From Daldinia sp. FL1419 (lineage: Eukaryota; Ascomycota; Sordariomycetes; Xylariales; Hypoxylaceae): a stretch of DNA of 64,000 bases. The position numbers and the translations under genes are program-made. Positions 1 through 9,717 of the stretch are shown one piece after another. Numbering within the stretch: the stretch's first letter is position 1; each line of letters opens with the position of its first letter. Under the pieces are notes generated by a model. The model did no database searches and was not told the origin of the DNA. It saw nothing but the letters and a program-made list of their open reading frames with translations. The stretch is taken from the NCBI GenBank assembly GCA_025201765.1, contig MU623462.1, positions 1 through 64,000 on the forward strand. The letters are read 5' to 3'.

Positions 1-31
1 ACCACCCACCACCACCAATCTCACTCTTTTT

Positions 32-95
32 CCCCCCCCCCAAAAAAAAAAACCCCCCCCACTTTTTTTTTTTTTTTTTTTTTAACCATTCCCCC

Positions 96-126
<31 letters not shown>

Positions 127-127
127 A
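32..127. repeat. Run of long homopolymers (C10, A11, C8, T21, C26, A11)
   Basis: Successive single-base tracts are seen directly: C at 32-41, A at 42-52, C at 53-60, T at 63-83, C at 91-116 and A at 117-127. A run of 26 C is far longer than any other C tract in the window. It may be true low-complexity sequence or an assembly or sequencing artefact near a contig or gap edge. No gene is supported in it. Confidence 0.9.
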
Positions 128-621
128 CCCGCCGACGACGATATCGCCCCGTTTCTTTTGAAAATAGCCTGGTAAAATAACAAACCAAGTGATCCAACAG
201 AAACGATTCGCGTACCACGAGTTCAATTTAATAGCTACTTCGTTTTAATAGCTACCTACCTTATTCACCATCTTTTATATGTGACTCCGGCGGCAAACCG
301 CAAACCCATCTATCTCATCAATCCTTCCCCGCATTGCGCCAACGAAACCTGTTACCTAAGAAATCGGCGTTTTGACTAACAGAAAAGCCCATCCAGGTTG
401 CCTGGCCCTGACTTTTGCAGCTTCTGGTGCCTCCGGTGAAACCTGGTGCCCTGGCCGGTGCCCTTGGAGGACGGTTAGCAACCGTGCCGTGTCCTGCCGG
501 GGAAGGAAGAAAAAAAAAAGTGACATTGCGCTATTGATACTACGTCTTGCATTCAACTCGCCTACACGACTGTAACCCTGGTTCGCTGGTTCACTGGTTC
601 ACTGGCTCTCATCTTCCGATT
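128..621. other. Intergenic / 5' flank of the F-box-like gene
   Basis: No convincing gene is seen. A GC-rich stretch lies around 390-510. A short tandem GGTTCACTG-like repeat near 580-605 lies just before the first in-frame ATG of the downstream gene. Confidence 0.5.
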
Positions 622-2627
622 ATGGATCGAACAATCACCTCCTCTCCTGTTGGACGACTTCCGGGACACCCAAGCCAGAATCATATTTCCAGCAAACTTA
701 ATCAAAGCCCTACTCCTAGCCTGCGTGACACTATGGATCCTCTAGAAAATACAACTCCGCCAGACAAATCTTTGCGGTCCTCTTTCTCTTCCGTCCGAGA
801 GGCCGACTCAGATCTAGCCCAGAACTTTACCTCCACCAAGATATCCTCTTACTCTAAGTTAGTTGAAGAAGCTGAAGAGGCCGTCGACGATTCACCTTCT
901 CCTCCTGAAATGGCCACACAGACCCAATTCATTCCTCCCGTTACTCAACCGAATAGTAGGCTCCACGGCTGCTGGTTCCCAGCTGTCGCCGCCGAGGGTT
1001 TCCAAGGCTGGAAGCAGATAGGTGTAAGGGGAAGACAGGCCAGCAAGAGTTATGGTGATTTGCAGGCGTTGAAGATCGTGTGGTCCCCGGCGCCCCCAAT
1101 TAAGAAGAAGGATCCCGAAAGGCCCCCTCCAGGACAATCCACCATCGAAAGGTTGCCCGTGGAAATACTAGGTAAGTCTAAAAGAACGCCGCCATGATGA
1201 TGAATAAGACAATCACCTTACAAGCTGAGTTGAAAATAGGCCAAATAATCGATCATCTTGTCCTAGATGTCCCACCTAATGGAGTTTCCGCTCGGAATGT
1301 GGATCTCATGTCCTTGTTGCTGACGTCCAAAATGTTGCACTCGGCGACGTTGAATGCGCTCTACAAGAACATTACTATTCCACACTCGAGGATTTTCCGA
1401 AAGTTCTTGTCCCACATTTCACAGAACAAAGAGCTGGGAACTATTGTGCGACGGTTAGACTTTAGCCACTTTAACCCCACGACACTCTTTGCGACGGCCA
1501 GCGAGCGAGCCACTACTCGTAACCTAACGCCCGAGACTTTGATGCAATGTCTAGAGTTAACCCCCTTCCTTCGTGAATTCTTAGCCCAGGAATATATCGA
1601 AGACGAGATCGACTCCAACGTTCTTCGAAAGTTGTTTTTCGGGCTCGATAGGTTGCAGGGTATCGACTTTTGCGGTTGCTCATCAACTCTCTTTAAGAAC
1701 TCCTTCCAGTCGATCCTCCTCTCTAGTTGGCCTGAGGCGCTTTCGATTTCTCGGCTCTCTTTGCACAAATGCATTACTTTGCCTTCATCCGTGTTCGAGA
1801 CGCTACTCCCACGACTAGGGAACTTGACTCACCTAGATCTTGCGGGGACTCGGGTGACAAACGAGGCGCTTCTATCTATCCCATATAACGCCAAGATCAC
1901 GCACCTGAACTTGTCTAAATGCAAGCTTCTAACAGCAGACGTGGTCATAAATTTCCTCGCAAATCACCCCGCAGTTAAAGGATTAGTGGTTTTGAGCCTC
2001 GGTGTCGATGCGCGGAGCCACCAGCTTCTAGATGAGGATGACCTTACCAAGTTGATACCTATCCTTCCTCATAGCTTGCGTTCGCTAAGCTTGAAGGGTA
2101 GTAAAATGGCTCCTTCGCACATCGATTTACTTCGTCCGTTGACGAAGAATCTAGAAGAGCTTGCGCTAGGTCGGAGACTAAAGATTACCGATATCGATCG
2201 TCTGTTTGTGCCCGACGAGAGCAATGATGATAACATTAGCGAAGAGTTGGAATGGGTTCCGCACTCATTGAAATACTTGGATCTTTCCGACTACACGGCG
2301 ACAGAGCTGGATCTCATTACTATGTTTGGTCGGAATACCTCAATCATGAAGAAATACTCTGCGCCGTTAGAAGTAATTGAAGTTACGGACGACTTATACC
2401 CCCGGTTAGCAAAGTCACCGGTTGTCAAGCAGTTGGGATGGACAGTCATGGAGAATGGAAGTAGGGCTTGGCTCGTCCGCGTTCACAGCCCCGAGGACGG
2501 ACCTAGGGATTCCGGATTTCGATCCTGGAAGATGGGTGCTTCATTTTGGGGCATGCGCAAGATCCCCGTTGCTTGTGCTGAAGTCGGCGGCATGTATGGT
2601 TCGTACATGTTCAAGCGAAAGCTATAG
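622..2627 (+). CDS. F-box-like / leucine-rich-repeat protein
   Basis: Two exons are read as 622-1171 and 1240-2627, giving about 645 residues. The intron at 1172-1239 has a GTAAGT donor and a TAG acceptor, and splicing restores the F-box-like start LPVEILGQIIDHL, which is otherwise split between two frames. The first ~170 residues are Ser/Pro-rich and probably disordered. The rest is an RNI-like leucine-rich repeat array with patterns such as LTHLDLAGTRVT, ITHLNLSKCKLL and LRSLSLKGSKM. F-box/LRR proteins usually present substrates to SCF ubiquitin ligases; the F-box here is weak, so that role is inferred. The upstream in-frame codon at 547 is TTG, so I start at the ATG at 622; an in-frame ATG at 733 is an alternative. 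No close named orthologue is recognised. Confidence 0.75.
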
Positions 2628-3409
2628 CGAATAGCGCGCGGTACAACCTCTAGGTCTCGCCTCCACTCTCCTCTTAGTCCGTATCGCTTGAGTTTATACT
2701 TTTAGGATAGGAGAAACTTAGACTTGCTGAGCATTTTATTAGATGATTAGCATAGCGCATGGTGCATCGGTTGGATTGACGATTCACGAACGAGCTACGA
2801 TACGAAAAGTAAGTCGCTATCACATGCTTTGTATGGGACAAGGATGGCGGAAAGGCGACTATTGCATAGCAATCATAGCGTGTAGCGTTCTGTATTCTAG
2901 TTTCATTGCTACAATTTTTAATATAGATATTTGATTTGGGTTCACGAGAGGCTATCTATTTATTAATTGACTATGTTGAAGCGAGGACGGTAGAACTAAA
3001 GCACGCGTGGTAGTATAGCACACTTGACAAGATGATGTTAGTTATTCTGTTCGATTACATAAGGTACCTAGTTATACAAAATAAAGATACACTTGAACCT
3101 AGGTACGATCTACAGCAACGTTTCCCCTGAAGCTATGTATGTCCAAAAGCCGTCTGGTGGCTGTCGCAACTTATCCCGTGAAATGCAGGATATACGTCAT
3201 GCTTACATATAGTAGCCCCCGACTCTCCATGCGCCACAAAACCAAGCCTCGTGACCTCCAGCCACAGAATTAGCAGGACTCCCAATTTAGCAGCGCGGTC
3301 CCCTGTAAAGGTTACGACGGTTTAATTCCAAGCTTACCTTCTCCCAGTTCGCAATCCGTCGTCACCATCGAGAAACCATCCGCCTGACTTTGGAGCGCAG
3401 CCCATCACC
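2628..3409. other. Intergenic region between the F-box-like and V-ATPase genes
   Basis: No supported gene. It contains AT-rich 3' flank sequence and a GTACCTA/ACCTAGGTAC motif near 3065-3105, one of the dispersed motifs of this genome. The V-ATPase promoter must lie in the right half. Confidence 0.6.
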
Positions 3410-6240
3410 ATGGCTCCTTCGAAGCAGTCCATGTTCCGCTCTGCGGACATGAGCATGGTGCAATTATATATATCCAATGAAATAGGAAGAGAATGTGTAA
3501 ACGCGTTGGGGGAACTTGGACTGGTCCAATTCCGAGATGTATGTCGCCATCCCCTACCAATTCCGAAGTCAGGTTACAACCATCGAGTAAATACTAACAA
3601 TCATCTAGCTCAACAGCAATATTAGCGCATTCCAACGGACTTTTACTCAAGAAATTAGAAGGCTCGACAATGTTGAGCGCCAGCTTCGTAAGTCCTAAAG
3701 ACCTCTGATCGTCGCGAGTCGCGCCGTTTCATCTAACATGCTTCCAGGTTACTTCCACACTCAGATGGAGAAGTCAAGCATTCCTCTACGCAGACTAGAC
3801 CTTGACGTCGAAACGCTCGCTCCTCCTACTACTACTGAGATCGACGAGCTCTCCGAGAGGACCCAAAGCCTCGAGCAGCGCATCTTCCAGCTCAACGATA
3901 GCTACGAGACACTGAAGAAGCGCGAAGTTGAATTAACCGAATGGCGATGGGTTCTTCGTGAGGCCGGCGGTTTCTTTGACCGAGCGCATGGAAACGTTGA
4001 GGAGATTCGAGCTTCGACCGAGGAAGACGACGCTCCTTTACTCCAGGATGTGGAACAACATAACCAGGCTGGCGACGTTGAGCGTTCCTTTTCTGGTATG
4101 AACATTGGCTTCGTAGCTGGTGTCATCAACCGCGACCGTGTAGCTGCTTTCGAACGCATTCTCTGGAGAACGCTTCGCGGCAACTTATACATGAATCAAT
4201 CCGAGATTCCCGAGCCCCTCGTTAATCCTACCAACAACGAATCCATCAACAAGAACGTCTTTGTCATCTTCGCTCATGGACAGGAAATCCTAGCCAAGAT
4301 CCGAAAGATTTCGGAATCCATGGGAGCTGACATCTACAGCGTCGATGAGAACGCGGACCTTCGTCGCGACCAGGTGCACGAGGTTAATGCCCGTCTCAAC
4401 GATGTCCGAAACGTCTTGCACAATACGCAACAGACACTCGAAGCCGAGCTCACCCAAATTGCTCAATCTCTAGCAGCTTGGATGATTTTAATCACGAAAG
4501 AGAAGGCCGCGTACCAAACGCTCAATCTCTTCTCGTTTGATCAACAGAGACGCACTCTAATTGCGGAAGGCTGGTGTCCTACGAATGATTTACCTCTTAT
4601 TCGCACCACGCTTCAAGACGTAACCAATCGAGCAGGCCTATCTGTTCCGTCCATTATCAATGAGATCAAGACAAACAAGACTCCCCCGACCTACTTAAAG
4701 ACCAATAAATTCACTGAGGCCTTCCAGACCATCATCAACGCTTACGGTACGGCAACCTACCAAGAGGTCAACCCTGCTCTACCTGCAATCGTTACCTTCC
4801 CTTTCCTATTCGCCGTCATGTTTGGTGATTTCGGTCACGCCGTCATCATGTTTTCCGCATCATTGGCCATGATATATTGGGAGAAGCCCCTAAAGAAGGT
4901 CACATTCGAACTTTTCGCTATGATTTACTACGGTCGTTACATCGCCCTGGTCATGGCCATATTCTCCTTATTCACCGGTCTTATCTACAACGACGTCTTC
5001 TCCAAGACTTTTACCTTCTTCGAGAGTGCCTGGGAATGGGATGTCCCCGAGGGATGGCAAGAGGGTCAGCCTCTTGTGGCCAAGCTCAAGGGCGATTACC
5101 GATATCCGTTTGGTCTCGATTGGTTCTGGCACGGCACCGAGAACGACTTGTTATTTTCCAACAGTTACAAGATGAAGATGTCTATCATTCTTGGTTGGGC
5201 GCACATGACGTACTCTCTCTGCCTGTCTTACTTCAATGCGAGACACTTTAAGAAACCAATCGACATCTGGGGTAACTTCGTACCGGGAATGATCTTCTTC
5301 CAGGCCATCTTTGGTTACCTCGTCGTTTGCATCGTCTACAAGTGGTCTGTTGATTGGCTCGGGATCGGCGAACAGCCTCCCGGACTTCTAAACATGCTGA
5401 TTTACATGTTCCTGCAACCCGGCACATTAGATATCCCGTTATATCCAGGACAAAAGGGAGTACAAGTTGCGCTCTTGCTCCTCGCTTTCGTCCAGGTTCC
5501 CATCCTACTACTCCTAAAACCACTATATCTGCGATGGGAACACAATCGTGCTCGCGCCCAAGGCTACCGTGGCATAGGTGAACACTCTAGAGTCTCGGCG
5601 CTTGATGACGACGAAGCCGATGGGCATTACCAGGGCAACGGTAACGGTAACGGCCGCCTTAGTATGGATAGCGACGACGGCGAAGGCGTCGCTATGATCG
5701 CGCACGGAGACGACGACGAGGGCCACGAAGAGTTTGAATTCAGTGAAATCATGATCCACCAGGTCATTCACACTATCGGTAAGTTACAAATATCATATCC
5801 TATGTCTCGGACAGGTGCTAACCTATATACAGAATTCTGCTTGAACTGTGTCTCTCACACTGCTTCGTACCTACGTCTTTGGGCTCTGTCGCTCGCTCAC
5901 CAGCAGCTCAGTGTCGTGCTTTGGGACATGACTCTCGGACCGACTCTCTCGAAGCCGGGCGTCCTCGGCGTTTTTATGATTGTTGTCGCCTTCTATTTGT
6001 GGTTTTTCCTTTCTTGCGCTATCCTCATTTGTATGGAAGGCTGCAGCGCTATGGTGAGCTTCTCCCCTCCTAAAATACAAGACCGACACCTGCTAACGTA
6101 TTCCTTAGTTGCACTCTCTCCGTCTTCAATGGGTCGAGGCGCAATCCAAGTACGCCGAGTTTGCGGGTCACATGTTTACACCGTTTTCCTTTGTCACGTT
6201 ATTAGAGGAGGATGACGGGTTAGCCGAGTTTAGGGGTTAA
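3410..6240 (+). CDS. vph1: V-type proton ATPase subunit a (Vph1/Stv1 family)
   Basis: This is the membrane-embedded a subunit of the V0 sector, which carries protons across vacuolar and Golgi membranes. Five exons: 3410-3538, 3609-3687, 3748-5778, 5833-6053 and 6109-6240, about 863 residues, normal for the family. All four introns (54-70 bp) have GT-AG ends; the first contains a perfect TACTAACA branch site. The N-terminal ~400 residues form the cytosolic domain. Membrane segments begin near residue 413 (FPFLFAVMFGDFGHA). The loop near residues 680-730 is acidic with an NGNGNG repeat. The segment ASYLRLWALSLAH (about residue 760) holds the Arg essential for proton transfer in yeast Vph1. The C-terminus after the last splice (LEEDDGLAEFRG) is short and acidic. 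Confidence 0.95.
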
Positions 6241-7781
6241 TTATTAGTATTAGGGGGGAGAGTAAGGTGCACGCGTGAGAAAACAAGAGTGTATGAGTAT
6301 AAACTTGTATTATGCGAATCCGTAGCTGTAGATCTAGTAGCAATTGATATTGTTGTAGCTTTATACGAGCATGAGTTATTGAAATCTGTATCTGCTTTGT
6401 TTTATAGGCGGTAGTTAAGTCGATAAATCCTGCCTGGGGAAAAAATGATAAACAGAATGGACGCAGGATGCCGTCCCCGAATAAGATGTGAAGTTTATTT
6501 GATAGGGGCTAATTCTTGACATCGTAATGTTCGTAATCATGAAGAGATCGTAACCCCGATACATAAACCGGGCTAGCACATGTTGATTTCTTGTGTATAC
6601 TCAACCTTTCCTGTCCCAATATTGAGACCAGGATGGGGACGAGAGTATTCTTACGCGATATCCTATTCTTGGATATCTAAGGAGGCATTCTTCAAGCCGT
6701 CCTCCTGCTGGATTTGGCAGCTAGAAGTATCTCTATTATCTTCTATGATACAGATATAATACTAAACTTGATACGTTCATACAACTACGACTAATGTTTG
6801 TGGATATGTCCATGACGGCATTACTGGTAGAATATATAAAGCTCCCAACTTAAATAGACATTACTGCGCCGGTAAGCTTAGGCTGTCTGGTCTACGGCTT
6901 TGGGGATAGGGATAGCCGAGTAACTTGAGTACTTGAATTGTGGTAATGTGGTGTTAGATACGAGTCCCTGGTCAGTTCGAGCATAGCATCCCCATCCAGA
7001 CACGGATTCCCCCGTTTTTGACGCAAGGGTTATATGATATCAAGATTCAAGCCAATACACCTACACAAGACGAGGCTAGTTCTATTGGTTCTATTTCTAG
7101 AGTACAAATTGCATCAAGGGGGCGCCAAGGCGATGTTCTTGATTCGGGAGAAGGCTTTGTCGGCTGGTTTGATCGTTCCTGGCGGACATTCTATTTGGTT
7201 GGAGACTTGCTACTTCACCAGGAATAGGGAGTTTGCTGTTCGGATGTTCTTATTGATATTATTTAGGGCGTAGAAATTGGGCCAAGGGGTTTGCTAGATC
7301 TTGTTTGGATGGTCTTTTCGAAAGATCGTCCTATTGATGTATGCGGTCTCACCAACATCTTACCCGAACTGGGCCTGTCGATATTCACGATATTCTTGAC
7401 ATTTATTTGGTCAGTACGACTGGGACTGGGGGGTGGGTTGCTGTAGAGGGAAAGCTTGACATAACAGGAGGTACTCAGTGTTACCGCCGTTACCTCGATA
7501 GTAAGCGTAGAAGTGGTGTTCACGATAGCTTCATAATCCAGCGCTTCGCTTCTTCGCGCGACTAATGGGATCATGATGCATGGAAACTGGATTAATACAT
7601 CGAGTCAACATTGATTTCGCAGCAAACGGAAAGAATATGCTGAAATTTCAGACAACACCCTGCAGCGCCAATTGACTACAACACAAATACAGTCAACAAG
7701 ATATCATGTTTACAAAACTACAGGGATCAAGCGGTTCTTCTTCACATCTCTAGGCTAGCTAGGAGATTGCAACGAAAAACG
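6241..7781. other. Intergenic, V-ATPase 3' flank to U2 3' flank
   Basis: 1.5 kb without a convincing gene. Short open frames at 7018-7273 (plus) and 7263-7574 (minus) start at non-ATG codons or have unremarkable composition, and I recognise no family. A decayed coding fragment cannot be excluded. Confidence 0.5.
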
Positions 7782-7975
7782 AAGAGGTTCGCATCACCTG
7801 GAGGCAGTGTAATACCAGGGACACGGTGGGAGCGATCGTGGGCAAGCCCAGAGGATGCGCTCCCCGGTGACAAAAATTAGAATAATCACGATTGAGTCCA
7901 AGTAGGACTCTTTCAGAGATTAAACTGAAAAGAACAGATACTACACTTGATCTAAGCCAAAAGGCAAAGAGAGCT
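7782..7975 (-). ncRNA. U2: U2 spliceosomal small nuclear RNA
   Basis: The minus strand matches U2 from end to end. The 5' domain reads CTCTTTGCCTTTTGGCTTAG, as in yeasts, followed by GATCAAGTGTAGTATCTGTTC (7932-7952), which holds the GTAGTA branch-site recognition sequence. Stem II (TTTCAGTTTAATCTCTGAAA) follows. An Sm site AATTTTTG lies at 7871-7878. Stem-loop III pairs GGGAGCG with CGCTCCC. Stem-loop IV is CCTGG...CCAGG with the conserved TATTACACTGCCT loop. U2 pairs with the intron branch site in the spliceosome. Ends are estimated: 5' within about 2 nt, 3' within about 10 nt. It is divergent from U3 and shares its promoter layout. Confidence 0.95.
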
Positions 7976-8020
7976 AAGGAAAGAAAGGAAAAAGAATTCC
8001 AGAACAGAGGAGGGAGGGCG

Positions 8021-8089
8021 AGATATTTATACGCATTCTGAGGGCGGTCAGGTCGGGCGGGATCAGCCATTTCGACCGGCAGAAAATTT
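8021..8089 (-). promoter_or_regulatory. U2 promoter: PSE-like element plus TATA box
   Basis: On the minus strand TATAAATATCT begins at 8031, 56 bp before the estimated U2 start. GGCTGAT occupies 8068-8062, leaving exactly 30 bp to the TATA box, and AAATTTT lies at 8089-8083, 14 bp further up. The same three elements with nearly the same spacing precede U3. Calling them a proximal sequence element is inference from this match. Confidence 0.7.
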
Positions 8090-8790
8090 GCGCTAGTGTG
8101 AATTGGGATGAAATGCAACGCTACTGCCGCTTGTGATTTGGTCTTACCTAGCAAACAGGTAGGTACCCCACTCTAGCCAGTAAAGATGGCAATCACTACT
8201 CTTTGAGCCTCACTAAAAGATACGTACTATGAAATATCAAATTGATTCAACGGTACAAACAAGTCTCAACAATTATTTTACTGGCTAGAAAATGGAAAAT
8301 TAAAAATTATTTTTTTCCCAATATCAAATCACAGTGACAAAGACGTATGTAGATTCTGATTTTACAACCTAAGGACCTGTACAAACCAAACTGGTATCTT
8401 CGTACCTACACTTTGCTTGGGTAGGTAGTACATAGTACATACCTACCCAATCAACTCATCTCGGTCATCTCATGTGGGTAACTCACCTAACCAGCGCCCG
8501 CGCACATGGGAAGGTACTTGCCGATCAGAGCAAATAAGCCGCGAAAAATACGTAACATGAACTGTAGTTTGTAGCGCAAATAAAATTTCTACCCGTCTAG
8601 ACTTCTCTAGCGGCCAATGATTAGACGAAAATTTGATCTTTAAGTTCGAAAACTTTTTTTTCTGGTGGTTGGTGTCTTGGGCCCCTGCGTACCTTCCCAG
8701 GGACTGGGGATTGATTGGCTGATCTAGCAGTAGCTTTCCGCGAGAGTGGGTCCGACTTAGCAAGCGTGTTTTGAGACGTACCCCACCAAG
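8090..8790. other. Shared upstream region between U2 and U3
   Basis: About 700 bp between the two divergent promoters with no supported gene. It has an AT-rich stretch around 8270-8330 and a GTAGGTAGTACATAGTACATACCTACC palindromic cluster near 8418-8448. Another GGCTGAT at 8718-8724 has no TATA box at the correct distance and is probably not a third promoter. Confidence 0.6.
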
Positions 8791-8858
8791 AAAATTTTTC
8801 CAGTGGCAGGGGCTGATTGAACCTGGCGCTAGCGTGCCCCCAACGCATATAAATATCT
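8791..8858 (+). promoter_or_regulatory. U3 promoter: PSE-like element plus TATA box
   Basis: AAATTTT (8792-8798), GGCTGAT (8811-8817) and TATAAATATCT (8848-8858) occur in the same order as at U2. GGCTGAT to TATA spacing is again 30 bp, and TATA to the proposed U3 start at 8904 is 56 bp. Both genes then have a pyrimidine-rich CTCCCTCC spacer. Confidence 0.7.
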
Positions 8859-8903
8859 GCTCTCCCTCCCCTCTCTTGGGATTTCTTTTCTTTTCTTCTT
8901 CAT

Positions 8904-9272
8904 GTCGACAAGTCAGTCTCCCCCCTCCCCCCATACTAGCAAACGCTCCGAGCAAATCCAGCTAACCTGTTTTCCGCTGCAGTACTTCAGAGAATCATTT
9001 CTATAGTATTCGTCCCACTCTGTGTTCCCTACAGGAGCCACAGATCCCACCCTGGTTGATGAACGATATCCCCGTTGCCCTAGAGTGAAAATCTATTTGC
9101 GGGAGCACCGAGATCTTGTGTCTCCTTGTTCCCTACTCTCGCTCTGCCCGCAAGGGTGGCGGTGCTTCGCAAGAGGTGCTGTATAGAGAGTGGTGATGAT
9201 CTCAACCCCGATTTGTCATGGTCTTGCCTTCGGGCGCGTGGCCGGGGTGGGCGATGGTGGACGTCTGACAGG
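8904..9272 (+). ncRNA. U3: U3 small nucleolar RNA (box C/D), with an intron
   Basis: U3 guides early 18S rRNA processing in the nucleolus. Exon 1 is GTCGACAA (8904-8911), matching the GUCGAC start of yeast U3. A likely intron runs 8912-8982 (GTCAGT donor, GCTAAC branch site at 8961, CTGCAG acceptor). Exon 2 begins TACTTCAGAG followed by AATCATTTCTATAG, the box A region almost identical in yeast and human U3. Downstream are TGATGA at 9057-9062, GAGCACCGA at 9103-9111 (also in human U3), TGATGA at 9194-9199 and a terminal box D GTCTGA at 9263-9268. Mature RNA would be about 298 nt. The donor is not the usual GTAAGT/GTATGT, so exact splice ends are less certain than the gene itself. The 3' end is estimated a few nt after box D. 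Confidence 0.9.
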
Positions 9273-9717
9273 CTTTTATTTTCTCTTTTTCATTGCTCTC
9301 GTGTGCTTGCCGCGCGTAGTAAGGAATTAGATTTTTGGATTTCCATGTAAATTTGGTTTATGTGACATAATCATCCCTTGTCGTGTTATGGTTTTTGTGG
9401 TGTATTTGTATTACTGGTACTGAATGAAGCTATCTTCTAATCGAGACATACAAAACTCTTACGAATGTTAGACTTGGCCTAGTTATAGTGATTGTTTTTC
9501 TAGTTACATCCATGGAATGATCAAAAGGAGATCAGGGGTTGCCTTACAGTGCTATTAACAAGCAGAATGATGTGACTTCGTAGATTGGTCCTAGGACAAC
9601 AATTCCTTAAAGGATGAAGATTCTTACCATGTGCGCATTCCCGTTACTATTGTTATATTTAAAAATCATTGCCTATTGCTCGTTTCATTCAAATTTAAAA
9701 TTGCATGTATATATACG
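9273..9717. other. Intergenic, U3 3' flank to convergent unknown gene
   Basis: No supported gene. T-rich sequence (TTTTATTTTCTCTTTTT) follows directly after U3 and could contribute to 3' end formation. The rest is AT-rich 3' flank. Confidence 0.5.

Noticed and set aside
7759..8154. 131-codon minus-strand frame
   Set aside because: It is a translation through the U2 snRNA gene.
8711..8760. A third GGCTGAT copy at 8718 as another RNA promoter
   Set aside because: No TATA-like box about 30 bp downstream and no RNA-like sequence following.
8470..8965. Open frames on both strands over the U2/U3 intergenic region and U3 exon 1
   Set aside because: They overlap clear RNA genes and promoters, and match no protein family.
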